A stretch of DNA of 41,986 nt. It comes from JAABPW01 sp037132275 (GTDB lineage: Bacteria > Verrucomicrobiota > Kiritimatiellia > CAIKKV01 > CAITUY01). The position numbers and the translations under genes were made by a program. The DNA lies in assembly GCA_037132275.1 (NCBI GenBank), contig JBAXPK010000023.1, positions 1-41,986 on the forward strand, read 5' to 3'. The number at the start of each line of letters is the position of its first letter. Positions within the stretch are counted from its first letter, which is position 1. The notes under the pieces were generated by a model. It was given only the letters and a program-made list of their open reading frames with translations. It had not been told where the DNA came from and made no database searches. This document shows positions 32,415-40,713 of the stretch, in pieces.

Positions 32415-33707
32415 ATGAGTAAATCCACGGTCGCCATCCTTCGGACGTCACCGGCGACTGTGTTGGCCGACACTCACCGCCTGATGAACCTAGCCGGCTA
32501 CCAGGAGGTCATCTCAAAACAGGCCGACACCGCCCTGAAGGTGAATATTAGTTGGCATTTTTTCTATCCCGGCAGCTCCACCACACCCTGGCAATTGGAC
32601 GGCGTCATCCGTGCCATGAAACGCGATGGCTATTCCCCGACCAATATCCATGCCTGCCATAACCGCACCGTCGTCATTGATGCCCATCTCGGCGAACGGG
32701 AAAACAAGCAACTCAACGTGATTCAAGCCCACGGCCTCCGGAACGTCCATCTGTATGAAGGCAACGAGCCGTGGATCAACGTCCGTGACGCCGTGGGGTC
32801 GGTCGCCGATAAATTTCTTTGTCTTAACCGGGTTTATCCGGACGGTTTTAGGATTCCCAAGCGGTTCATCGGGGAAAACATCATCCATCTCCCCACAGTA
32901 AAGACCCACGTTTTCACCACTACCACCGGCGCCATGAAAAACGCCTTTGGGGGACTCCTGAATGAGCGCCGCCACTGGGCCCATCCGGTCATCCATGAAA
33001 CTCTCGTAGATCTACTCATGATCCAGAAGAAGATCCATTCAGGCATATTTGCCGTAATGGATGGCACCTTCGCCGGGGATGGCCCCGGCCCCCGCTGCAT
33101 GATCCCCTACGTCAAGAATGTGATTCTGGCATCGGCTGATCAGGTCGCCATTGACGCCGTGGCGGCCAAACTTATGGGGTTCAACCCCCTTCAGGACATC
33201 AAGTATATTCGCCTGGCCCATGACTTGGGGCTCGGCTGTGGCGACCCGCGCGATATTGAGATTGTGGGTGATGCGGATGCACTGAATGATAACTGGAACT
33301 TCGTGGGCCCGTTCAAAAACATGACCTTCGCCAGCAAGATGCAACATAAGATCTATTGGGGCCCCCTTCGAAAGCCAATCGAATGGTCATTAAAAACCAT
33401 ACTCGCCCCCTGGGCGTATATCGCCAGCGTGATATACCACGACTCCTTCTGGTATCCCACCCACCAGCAACTTGTGCATGATATCCTGCACAGTCCCTGG
33501 GGACGCCTGTTCCATAATTGGGATCAGGTTGCCATTCCGCCGGACGACCTCACTGCCGCAGGCTGGGCCAATGTCGGCGCCGACCCGCTGGAATTAAAAA
33601 GGGACAGTTGGAACCTTTTCAAGAAATCCCTCTCCATCCTGGGCGCCTGCATCAAGGAAGCGCCGGAGTTTTCCACAAGGAAGCGGCGATCAGAAAACCG
33701 TACTTAA
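32415..33707 (+). CDS. DUF362 domain-containing protein
   Basis: 430 residues belonging to the DUF362 family. The characteristic region starts KVNISWHFFYPGSS, contains the LPTVKTHVFTTTTGAMKNAFGG signature (about residues 158-180) and continues with a VMDGTFAGDGPGPR loop and DQVAIDAVAAKLMGF. Many relatives carry a ferredoxin domain; none is present here. Family function is unknown. Its stop overlaps the next gene's start (TAATG), so it is co-translated with the YgiQ-type radical SAM protein. Confidence 0.85.
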   Translation: MSKSTVAILRTSPATVLADTHRLMNLAGYQEVISKQADTALKVNISWHFFYPGSSTTPWQLDGVIRAMKRDGYSPTNIHACHNRTVVIDAHLGERENKQLNVIQAHGLRNVHLYEGNEPWINVRDAVGSVADKFLCLNRVYPDGFRIPKRFIGENIIHLPTVKTHVFTTTTGAMKNAFGGLLNERRHWAHPVIHETLVDLLMIQKKIHSGIFAVMDGTFAGDGPGPRCMIPYVKNVILASADQVAIDAVAAKLMGFNPLQDIKYIRLAHDLGLGCGDPRDIEIVGDADALNDNWNFVGPFKNMTFASKMQHKIYWGPLRKPIEWSLKTILAPWAYIASVIYHDSFWYPTHQQLVHDILHSPWGRLFHNWDQVAIPPDDLTAAGWANVGADPLELKRDSWNLFKKSLSILGACIKEAPEFSTRKRRSENRT

Positions 33708-35476
33708 TGAACTCCACACTCATCATCCCCCTTCCCCTTTCCCGCCGCGACATGGAGCAACGTGGCTGGGATCAATGCGACATCATTCTTGTCACCGGTG
33801 ACGCTTATGTGGATCATCCGTCCTTCGGAGTCGCCCTGATCGGGCGCTGGCTGGAATCACAAGGATACCGCGTTGGCATCATCGCCGCGCCCGATCCGAA
33901 TGATGTTGAGGCTTTTCGCGCCCTCGGGCCACCGCGCCTGTTCTGGGGTGTGACGGCGGGGAATCTCGACAGTCAACTCGCCCGCCTCACAGTCATGCGT
34001 AAACGGCGCCGGGAAGATCCGTATCTGCCCGAAGGACAAGGCGACTTGCGCCCGCCCAACGCCACCATCGTCTACGTCACCAAAGTCCGGCAAGCCTTCA
34101 AGCGCCCTGTCATTATCGGGGGTATTGAAGCCTCCTTGCGCCGATTCCCTTTCTATGACTACTGGACCGACACGGTGAAACGCTCCATCCTTTTCGATTC
34201 CAAAGCCGATCTACTGGTTTATGGAATGGCCGAGACCGCCATTGCGGAAGTGGCGCGGCGACTGGATCGTAGTAAGCCATTATCGGGCATAGACGGAACA
34301 GCCGAAATCACGCGAGATGATGCTCCGAAATCCCTCTTGCTCCCCTCCTTCGAGGCCGTCTCCACCGACAAAGAGGCCTTCAATCGCATGACCCGGGACG
34401 TGCTCCTCAACGCCGCCAGCGACCGCCCCGTGACACTGATCCAATCGCATGGCGACCGGCAACTCGTAGTTCATCCCCCGGCGCCGCCATTATCCGCCGC
34501 CTCGCTTGATGCGCTTTACGCCCTCCCCTTCACCCGGCGCCCCCATCCCGCCTATGGTCAAACCCGGATTGCCGCCTATGACATGATCAAGGATTCCATC
34601 ACTACCCATCGCGGTTGTTACGGTTCCTGCGCCTTCTGCGCCATCGGCGCGCACCAAGGCAAAACCATTATATCGCGAAGCCAGGCGAATATCCTCGCCG
34701 AGATTAAAACCCTGGCCACCACTCCCGATTTCCATGGAACCGTAAGCGATCTCGGCGGTCCCACGGCGAATATGTACGGCACCCGCTGCCGACGTCAGGG
34801 TGCCAACTGCAAACGCCCCAGTTGTCTGGCTCCGGAACTTTGCTCGAATCTGGAAACCGATGCCGGACTGCAACTCGAACTTCTGCGGGCGGCACGGCAA
34901 CTCCCCCGCGTGAACCACGTTTTCGTCACCAGCGGAATTCGATTCGATCTCGCCCTCGCACAGGAGCCTCGCGGACTGATCGCCGAACTGGCTGCCCACC
35001 ATGTCTGTGGACGCCTGAAAATTGCGCCGGAACACATTGCCGCAAACGTTTTGCGCCTGATGCGAAAGCCTGACGCCTGCACCTATCGCCAGTTTGTAAA
35101 TCGATTCAAAGAGGCCTCACTTCAGGCCGGAAAGTCCCAGCAGGTAGTGGAATACTTTATCAGCGGCCATCCCGGATGTACGCTGGAGGACATGATTGAA
35201 CTGGCCCTATACCTAAAACGGGAAAATATCCGGACGGAGCAGGTTCAGGACTTCTACCCGGCCCCGCTCACCATCGCCGCCGCCATGTTTCACACCGGTA
35301 AAGATCCCATGACGGGCGAACCCGTTTATGTGGCTCGCACGGATAATGAAAAAGCCCTGCAACGAGCCCTTCTTCTTTACCACGACCCGAAATTCCACCG
35401 AAAAGCCCGGGAGGCGTTGCAAGCGGCAGGACGCGAAGACCTGATTGGCCGTGGAGCCAAGTGCCTGGTGCCATAG
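33707..35476 (+). CDS. YgiQ-family radical SAM protein
   Basis: 589 residues. An N-terminal cobalamin-binding-like Rossmann region (ILVTGDAYVDHPSFG, then VIIGGIEASLRRF) precedes the radical SAM core with the cluster motif HRGCYGSCAFC (C304, C308, C311). Further landmarks include SDLGGPTANMYG, the cysteine-rich RRQGANCKRPSC segment, and KIAPEHIAANVLRLMRKP. All are standard for YgiQ. The reaction of the family is not known to me. The ATG at 33707 shares a base with the DUF362 stop; longer reading frames upstream overlap DUF362 and lack family similarity. Confidence 0.92.
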   Translation: MNSTLIIPLPLSRRDMEQRGWDQCDIILVTGDAYVDHPSFGVALIGRWLESQGYRVGIIAAPDPNDVEAFRALGPPRLFWGVTAGNLDSQLARLTVMRKRRREDPYLPEGQGDLRPPNATIVYVTKVRQAFKRPVIIGGIEASLRRFPFYDYWTDTVKRSILFDSKADLLVYGMAETAIAEVARRLDRSKPLSGIDGTAEITRDDAPKSLLLPSFEAVSTDKEAFNRMTRDVLLNAASDRPVTLIQSHGDRQLVVHPPAPPLSAASLDALYALPFTRRPHPAYGQTRIAAYDMIKDSITTHRGCYGSCAFCAIGAHQGKTIISRSQANILAEIKTLATTPDFHGTVSDLGGPTANMYGTRCRRQGANCKRPSCLAPELCSNLETDAGLQLELLRAARQLPRVNHVFVTSGIRFDLALAQEPRGLIAELAAHHVCGRLKIAPEHIAANVLRLMRKPDACTYRQFVNRFKEASLQAGKSQQVVEYFISGHPGCTLEDMIELALYLKRENIRTEQVQDFYPAPLTIAAAMFHTGKDPMTGEPVYVARTDNEKALQRALLLYHDPKFHRKAREALQAAGREDLIGRGAKCLVP

Positions 35477-35552
35477 ATTCCTGTTTAACCGGTTTCACCT
35501 TGACGGTACTTCGGGTATTCGTGACTATATTCGCTTAGAAAAACAAACGCGT

Positions 35553-36620
35553 ATGAATGTACTATTAGTAGCAGGGGTCGGAGAACGACCGGAAGCCCAC
35601 CTTTTCCCGGAACTTGCAGCCCGCGGCATCAAAGTCAACCTCCTGTGTGATACTACTTCTCCCTATTTTGATGACCTTAAGAAAACGGGCTTCCCCATGA
35701 CCCATTTTGTCATGAAGGCTCGAATCGATCTGGCGGCCATTCGTGTTCTCCGCCGAACCCTGAGAGCGGGATCTTATGATATCCTGCATGCCTTCAATAG
35801 CCGGGCACTATCGAACAGCCTGATTGCGAGTGTCGGAATGAATATTAAGCGCATCGGATTTTGCGGCACCATGGGGCACCTCAAACGATGGGACCCATCA
35901 GCCCGCATGGCCGTACTGAGCCCGTTCGCGGATAGGATTGTATGCGTGTCCAAAGCCGTCAAATCATATCTGCAGGGGCTCGGTATTCCTGAAAGCCGCC
36001 TTGTCAACATCTACGCAGGCCACGACCCGTCCTGGTTTACCGCAGCCCCCCGCACGGCGCTTCGGGAATTCGGTGTCCCGGATAATGCCATCGTGATTGC
36101 CTGTGCCGCCAGGGCACGCCCAATCAAGGGGGTTCCCATTCTTCTGGAGGCTGTCCGGCGCCTTGCTACAGAACTTCCCATCCATGTCCTGTTGATCGGA
36201 CAGAATGACGACGATGAAGTTGAAAAACTCCTCGGTAACAGTATCCTGCGCGAAAGGGTTCATCTGACCGGCTTTCGAATGGATGCGCCCGCCCTGATCG
36301 GGGCCTGCGATCTGTTTGTGATGCCAACCCTCCGGAATGAAGGGTTATCCAAGGCCGTCGCAGAGGCGATGTGTATGTCTGTACCCTCAATCATATCGGC
36401 CGTGGGGGGAATGGTGGAACTCGTGGATGATGGAATATCCGGCATGATTGTTCCCCCCGGCGATGCCGCAGGTCTGGCCAACGCCATTAAAAAATATGCC
36501 ATGGATCTACCGCTACGAAAACAGCATGGGGCCGTCGCACTCAAACGGCTTGTCGAGTCTTTCTCTTTTTCACAAATGACGGATCAAACGATAGCCATGT
36601 ATCAATCCCTCGTCGCATAG
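35553..36620 (+). CDS. GT4-family glycosyltransferase
   Basis: 355 residues with the GT-B fold. The N-terminal donor-independent domain begins MNVLLVAGVGERPEAHLF and contains DILHAFNSRALSNS. The C-terminal domain contains AARARPIKGVPILLEAV and the nucleotide-sugar site RNEGLSKAVAEAMCMSVP with the EX7E-type glutamates, followed by GGMVELVDDGISG. Members build lipopolysaccharide, exopolysaccharide or glycolipids. The ATG at 35553 gives the right N terminus; an earlier frame-open start would overlap ygiQ. The PAP2 phosphatase gene follows by 20 bases, so a lipid- or polysaccharide-related pair is plausible. Confidence 0.85.
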   Translation: MNVLLVAGVGERPEAHLFPELAARGIKVNLLCDTTSPYFDDLKKTGFPMTHFVMKARIDLAAIRVLRRTLRAGSYDILHAFNSRALSNSLIASVGMNIKRIGFCGTMGHLKRWDPSARMAVLSPFADRIVCVSKAVKSYLQGLGIPESRLVNIYAGHDPSWFTAAPRTALREFGVPDNAIVIACAARARPIKGVPILLEAVRRLATELPIHVLLIGQNDDDEVEKLLGNSILRERVHLTGFRMDAPALIGACDLFVMPTLRNEGLSKAVAEAMCMSVPSIISAVGGMVELVDDGISGMIVPPGDAAGLANAIKKYAMDLPLRKQHGAVALKRLVESFSFSQMTDQTIAMYQSLVA

Positions 36621-36640
36621 GTTTTTCGAAACGGCTGTAA

Positions 36641-37696
36641 ATGACAACATCCAAAAAAAATATCTATGCCCCGTACCTATTGGTGACGGTGCTGGCATTG
36701 GCAATCGCAACACTGGTCTATCCCCATGACGCCAGTATCTTTCGCGCCTTGCAGTCATTCTCAAGCTGGGCGGGAAAATTTCATCTCATCAGGGAAATCC
36801 TTGAACTGTTCCGGCCATTCGGCCAAGGGGATGTTATTCTACTGATTGCCGCAGGCATCGGACTTTGCGGTGCGCGTCGTCGCGCCCTGCACATCATGCT
36901 CGCGCTTGCGGTTATGGCTATCCTGATCTGGCCGATCAAGATTGGGGTCGGACGGGAGCGCCCCGCCTTCAAAAACTTTCAATCCTTCCCCAGTGGCGAT
37001 GCCGCCACTGCGACCGCTTTCGTAACACCCTTGGCGAGCCTATCCCCCTGGATGCTGCCGGCAGCGGCGCTTGTCACCGGGGGAGTTGCCATGGAACGGA
37101 TGTACTATGGCCGTCACTATGCCAGCGATGTATTGACGGGAGCAGGGCTTGGCGTTTTATCTGGCGCTATTGCCATGGCCATCCTTCGCAGGTGGCGCTG
37201 GCGACCACCCCGCAGTTGGTTTGCCATGGCGGGCCTTCTTATCGTATCGGTCGCCTTGATTTCCCTTCTTCGTACACGCGGGGCGCCCTACCTGCTCAAC
37301 GTACTCCGCATCTGGGGACCGTTGGGCGCATTCCTGATTTTGACCCGATTAATACCGGTCTGGGCACGAAAACGCAGGGCATTTACCCAACTTCCCCGGC
37401 AAGCGCTATCCGCCGGAACAACCGGGACTCGATGGGCGTTAATCACCTGTATTACCGGAAACTGCGTGCTGATCCTCACACCTTGGTTCATGCCGATCTT
37501 CGGCCTGCGGATTCCACTGGCGGTCATTGGGCTGATTAGCCTGTTCATGGGTCACACGCTTTTGAGGCTACGCCGCAAATGCCCGGAAGCCATTACAGCC
37601 ATAGCACTCGCTGGCGCCACCTGCGTGGTGCTGTCTGCCTGGATTTCCCTTCTCCCCGCTATTCACGCCTACAGGGCTTCGGCCCTGACTTTTTGA
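36641..37696 (+). CDS. PAP2-family membrane phosphatase with an extra C-terminal membrane domain
   Basis: 351 residues with about nine membrane helices. The three phosphatase motifs are visible: K100 to R107-P108 (KIGVGRERP), then FPSGD (117-120), and R153-x5-H159-x3-D163 (RMYYGRHYASD). Motif 2 normally ends PSGH, and here the His is Asp120. The motif 3 nucleophile His159 is retained. PAP2 enzymes remove phosphate from lipids such as undecaprenyl pyrophosphate, phosphatidate or phosphatidylglycerol-phosphate. About 130 residues of further membrane helices follow the usual domain. The last residues and the stop lie inside a hairpin terminator and overlap the convergent typA end by 28 bases. 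Confidence 0.8.
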   Translation: MTTSKKNIYAPYLLVTVLALAIATLVYPHDASIFRALQSFSSWAGKFHLIREILELFRPFGQGDVILLIAAGIGLCGARRRALHIMLALAVMAILIWPIKIGVGRERPAFKNFQSFPSGDAATATAFVTPLASLSPWMLPAAALVTGGVAMERMYYGRHYASDVLTGAGLGVLSGAIAMAILRRWRWRPPRSWFAMAGLLIVSVALISLLRTRGAPYLLNVLRIWGPLGAFLILTRLIPVWARKRRAFTQLPRQALSAGTTGTRWALITCITGNCVLILTPWFMPIFGLRIPLAVIGLISLFMGHTLLRLRRKCPEAITAIALAGATCVVLSAWISLLPAIHAYRASALTF

Positions 37697-39480
37697 TTGC
37701 GGACTTTGGGATCTTTTCGCAGCCGGACACTTTTGGGTGTGACCTCAACGAGCTCATCCTCATTGATGTAGGCAATGCAATCTTCCAGGCTCATCAGGGT
37801 CGGCGGCGTTAGAATGATGTTTTCATCCGAACCGGCCGCACGAATATTGGTGAGCTGTTTGCCCTTTGCGGGATTGACAGTCAAATCGTTGTCCCGGCAA
37901 TGCTCGCCCACAATCTGTCCTTTTTGAATCCGGATTCCGGGTCCCATGAACAACTTGCCCCGCTTCTGCAGGTTAAAGAGCGCATACGAGACGGTGGAAC
38001 AGGTGTCCATGGAGATCAGCACCCCGTTTCTCCGTTTGCGCATCTCACCTGAAAACGGCCCGTACTCGAGAAAAATATACGTCAATACCCCCATCCCCTT
38101 GGTATCCGACATGAACTCGGACTTGAACCCGAGCAGGCCACGCGTGGGAATCCGATACTTGAGCCGGTTCATGCCGGTTCCCTTTTCCATTTCCAGCATG
38201 ATGCCCTTGCGCGCCCCAAGCTTTTCGATCACCGTACCCATGTATTGCTCCGCCACATCGATGGTCAGTTCCTCGTAGGGTTCGAGCATCTTGCCGTCCT
38301 CGTTCCGGAAAATGACAGTGGGACAACTAACCTGGAATTCATAACCCTCACGGCGCATCTTCTCGATCAGGATGGACAAATGCAATTCGCCACGTCCGGA
38401 CACCTTATGACCGGATCCATCGGCCAGCACTTCAACTTCCAACGCCACATCGTAAAGCGCCTCCCGCTTCAACCGGTCAGCCACGTGAATCGAGGTGACA
38501 AACGTGCCCTCGGTACCGGCGAAAGGCGAGTTATTGGGAATGAAATTCATGGAGAGCGTGGGGGGATCGACCGGAACGGAAGCGGCCGGACGGGGAAACT
38601 CGGGATCGGTATAGGTATCGCCGATGGCCACCGTGTCCAGGCCGGCTACGGCGACAACCTCGCCCAAGCCAGCCTCTTCAGTCTCGACTTTCTGATTACA
38701 GTTGAAGCGATATAACTTAGTGATGCGCGTGGGGGCCAACTTGCCGGCCATGTTGGCCACCACCACAGGCATGCCAGTCTTGATGGAGCCCGACGTAATC
38801 TTACCGATGCCCAACCGGCCCATGAATGGCGAATGGTCGATGGAACTGACCTGCAACTGGAGGGGCGCAGCAGGATCGCCCCCCGGCATGGGAATATACT
38901 TGATAATCGCATCGAGAATGGGCCGCATATCAGTACCTTGCTTATGGGGGTCAACCGACGCAAACCCGCCTGTTGCGGACGCATAGAGCGTATGGAAATC
39001 GAGGGCGGCATCGTGGGCATTCAACTTGACGAACAAATCAAACACATGATTGACCACCCAATCAATCCGCGCCGCAGGTTTGTCGATTTTGTTCACGACC
39101 ACAATCACGGGGATGTTCCGCGCCAGCACCTTCTTCAAGACAAAGAATGTCTGCGGCATGGGCCCTTCCTGCGCGTCGACCAGCAGCAGCGCGCCATCGG
39201 CCATCTGCAGCACACGCTCAACCTGCCCGCCAAAATCGGCATGTCCGGGCGTATCGATGATATTGATCGTGTGCTCCCCGTACTGAAAGGAACCATTCTT
39301 GGAAGCAATGGTAATACCGCGCTCACGCTCAAGATCCATGGAGTCCATCAGCCGCTCGGCGACCGCCTGGTTATCCCGGAACATGCCGCTCTGTTTTAAC
39401 AGTTTATCCACAAGGGTGGTCTTGCCATGGTCAACGTGAGCCACAATGGCAACATTTCGAATCAAGTCAGGTCGATACAT
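37669..39480 (-). CDS. typA: TypA/BipA ribosome-associated GTPase
   Basis: 603 residues, the usual size. The GTPase domain shows G1 AHVDHGKTTLVDKLL, G2/G3 region RERGITI and DTPGHADF, and G4 NKIDKPAAR. The translation-factor domains follow: EF-G-like domains with KYRIPTRGLLGF, and a C-terminal region with NDLTVNPAKGKQLTNIRAAGSDE, which is specific to TypA. The protein binds ribosomes and supports growth under stress and low temperature. A strong promoter (TTGACA, 17 bases, TATAGT) lies 67 bases upstream, giving a leader of about 60 bases. It is monocistronic and its 3' end overlaps the convergent PAP2 gene. Confidence 0.97.
   Translation of the reverse strand: MYRPDLIRNVAIVAHVDHGKTTLVDKLLKQSGMFRDNQAVAERLMDSMDLERERGITIASKNGSFQYGEHTINIIDTPGHADFGGQVERVLQMADGALLLVDAQEGPMPQTFFVLKKVLARNIPVIVVVNKIDKPAARIDWVVNHVFDLFVKLNAHDAALDFHTLYASATGGFASVDPHKQGTDMRPILDAIIKYIPMPGGDPAAPLQLQVSSIDHSPFMGRLGIGKITSGSIKTGMPVVVANMAGKLAPTRITKLYRFNCNQKVETEEAGLGEVVAVAGLDTVAIGDTYTDPEFPRPAASVPVDPPTLSMNFIPNNSPFAGTEGTFVTSIHVADRLKREALYDVALEVEVLADGSGHKVSGRGELHLSILIEKMRREGYEFQVSCPTVIFRNEDGKMLEPYEELTIDVAEQYMGTVIEKLGARKGIMLEMEKGTGMNRLKYRIPTRGLLGFKSEFMSDTKGMGVLTYIFLEYGPFSGEMRKRRNGVLISMDTCSTVSYALFNLQKRGKLFMGPGIRIQKGQIVGEHCRDNDLTVNPAKGKQLTNIRAAGSDENIILTPPTLMSLEDCIAYINEDELVEVTPKSVRLRKDPKVRNQKVRAEAL
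37672..37694 (+). terminator. Intrinsic terminator of the GT/PAP2 transcript
   Basis: CAGGGC-TTCG-GCCCTG (37672-37687), a six-pair stem capped by a stable UUCG tetraloop, is followed by AC and a T-run (37690-37694). It lies inside the last codons of the PAP2 gene, and the typA stop codon sits just to its left. No T-run exists for the minus strand, so it serves the plus strand only. Confidence 0.8.
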
Positions 39481-39547
39481 AATTACTTTCAGGGAGGATC
39501 GCCAGAGGAGGCTTACAGGGCTTACAGTGACTCACCAGAACTTCAAT

Positions 39548-39576
39548 ACTATAACCGATAGAGGAAGGACTGTCAA
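39548..39576 (-). promoter_or_regulatory. Promoter of typA
   Basis: On the minus strand TTGACA (39576-39571), exactly 17 bases, then TATAGT (39553-39548): a near-consensus sigma70 promoter, the best in the window. Confidence 0.65.
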
Positions 39577-39626
39577 ATGGGCCCTCAAAGGGTGCTTTTA
39601 AATCTCCCTGTTCCTCTGTTTTTAAA

Positions 39627-39654
39627 TTGACTGAAAATTGCCTTCCCATACAAT
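39627..39654 (+). promoter_or_regulatory. Promoter of the cytidylate-kinase-like gene
   Basis: TTGACT (39627-39632), 16 bases, then TACAAT (39649-39654). An AGGAGA ribosome-binding site (39664-39669) precedes the ATG at 39678. It is divergent from the typA promoter, about 50 bases away. Confidence 0.6.
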
Positions 39655-39677
39655 AAAGGCATTAGGAGACCAAGATC

Positions 39678-40391
39678 ATGAATCACTTGAAGATGATACA
39701 GCAATTTTTAAAGGAGAAGCGCGATTTCGAAGATCTCCCTGAATACGGCTTCCCCTTTGTGACCATCTCACGCCAGTCCGGGGCGGGCGGGCATCTGTTA
39801 TCGTATGTTATCCTCACGGAATTCCTCAAACACCGTGACAACCCCCTCTTTGAGGGCTGGCATGTATTTGACAAGGAACTCTGCGAAGTCGTTGCTCGCG
39901 ATCCCATTCTTCAGACGGATATGGAAGTTCTTATATCTGAAAAATACGGGTCCCAGTTCAATGACTTTGTGGAAAGCCTGTTCACCGGTCAATCCGAACA
40001 ACATACCCTCTACACGACGACCTTCAAGATTATCCGAATGCTCGCCCTGCTCGGCAAGGTAATCGTGGTGGGCCGTGGAGGTTCCCTGATCACGGCGGAT
40101 CTCCCCCAGGGAGTTCATATCCGCCTCGTCGCCCCTGAGGCGCACCGCATTGTCTGGATGATGAAGCGATTTAAATTGGCTAGAGAAGAGGCCCGGGAGG
40201 CGGTACTCAAACAGGACAAAGATCGCCGGAAACTGATCAAACTATTCTTCCATCGCGATATTGCCGATCCCCTGCTGTATGACATGGTATGGAATACCGG
40301 CAAAGTCGGGTTGGACGTCATCTCGAGGGCCACGATCGAAATCATCAAGCACCGCGCCGACCCCGGGACCAAGAAGTCGTCCTTCAGATAG
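39678..40391 (+). CDS. Cytidylate-kinase-like family protein
   Basis: 237 residues. The N-terminal segment FVTISRQSGAGG resembles the P-loop of cytidylate-kinase-like proteins (Pfam cytidylate kinase-like family), in which the usual GxxGxGK(S/T) is replaced by a looser SRQxGAGG form without the Lys. Further on come FDKELCEVVA, VVGRGGSLI and HIRLVAPEAHRIVWM, which follow the nucleotide kinase order. It is distinct from CMK itself. Substrate and role are not known; members are common in anaerobes and PVC-group bacteria. A good ribosome-binding site supports the ATG at 39678. Two tRNA genes follow 72 bases later. Confidence 0.85.
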   Translation: MNHLKMIQQFLKEKRDFEDLPEYGFPFVTISRQSGAGGHLLSYVILTEFLKHRDNPLFEGWHVFDKELCEVVARDPILQTDMEVLISEKYGSQFNDFVESLFTGQSEQHTLYTTTFKIIRMLALLGKVIVVGRGGSLITADLPQGVHIRLVAPEAHRIVWMMKRFKLAREEAREAVLKQDKDRRKLIKLFFHRDIADPLLYDMVWNTGKVGLDVISRATIEIIKHRADPGTKKSSFR

Positions 40392-40418
40392 CAGAAAAAG
40401 TTTATTCAGAAAAATAGA

Positions 40419-40446
40419 TTGAATCCAGAATAGGAACTGGTAGATT
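40419..40446 (+). promoter_or_regulatory. Possible tRNA promoter
   Basis: TTGAAT (40419-40424), 16 bases, then TAGATT (40441-40446). Both boxes are moderate matches. The predicted start is about 10 bases before tRNA-Gly, consistent with a short tRNA precursor leader. Confidence 0.3.
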
Positions 40447-40463
40447 GACACCCGTTTTTACGT

Positions 40464-40539
40464 GCGAGCGTAACTCAGTTGGTAGAGTGTCACCTTGCCA
40501 AGGTGATTGTCGAGGGTTCGAATCCCTTCGCTCGCTCCA
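40464..40539 (+). tRNA. tRNA-Gly (anticodon GCC)
   Basis: All arms fold: acceptor GCGAGCG (40464-40470) with CGCTCGC (40529-40535), D stem ACTC/GAGT, anticodon stem TCACC/GGTGA around loop TTGCCAA (anticodon GCC), T stem GAGGG/CCCTT around TTCGAAT, discriminator T and an encoded CCA (40537-40539). A run of eight Ts follows at once (40540-40547), which could end or attenuate transcription before tRNA-Lys. Confidence 0.95.
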
Positions 40540-40579
40540 TTTTTTTTGGCACCGGTCCGGCTTTCGCACCGGTCATCAT

Positions 40580-40655
<76 letters not shown>

Positions 40656-40697
40656 CTTAATACCCAATAAAATCAGGGGTTTGAGTGGTTTATCGAT

Positions 40698-40711
40698 TGC
40701 GGCATGCCGCA
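40698..40711. repeat. Perfect 14-base palindrome after the hemolysin-III gene
   Basis: TGCGGCATGCCGCA (40698-40711) reads the same on both strands and lies three bases beyond the gene's stop. As RNA it gives a five-pair stem with a four-base loop, but no T-run follows on either strand, so it is at best a weak terminator. Confidence 0.3.
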
Positions 40712-40713
40712 TC

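Noticed and set aside
38833..39399. Open frame antisense to typA
   Set aside because: Shadow of a clear TypA coding region; no start signal and no motif.
40540..40579. Hairpin ACCGGT...ACCGGT between the two tRNA genes as a terminator
   Set aside because: The T-run comes before the inverted repeat, not after it, and tRNA-Lys needs transcription through this spot unless it has its own promoter.
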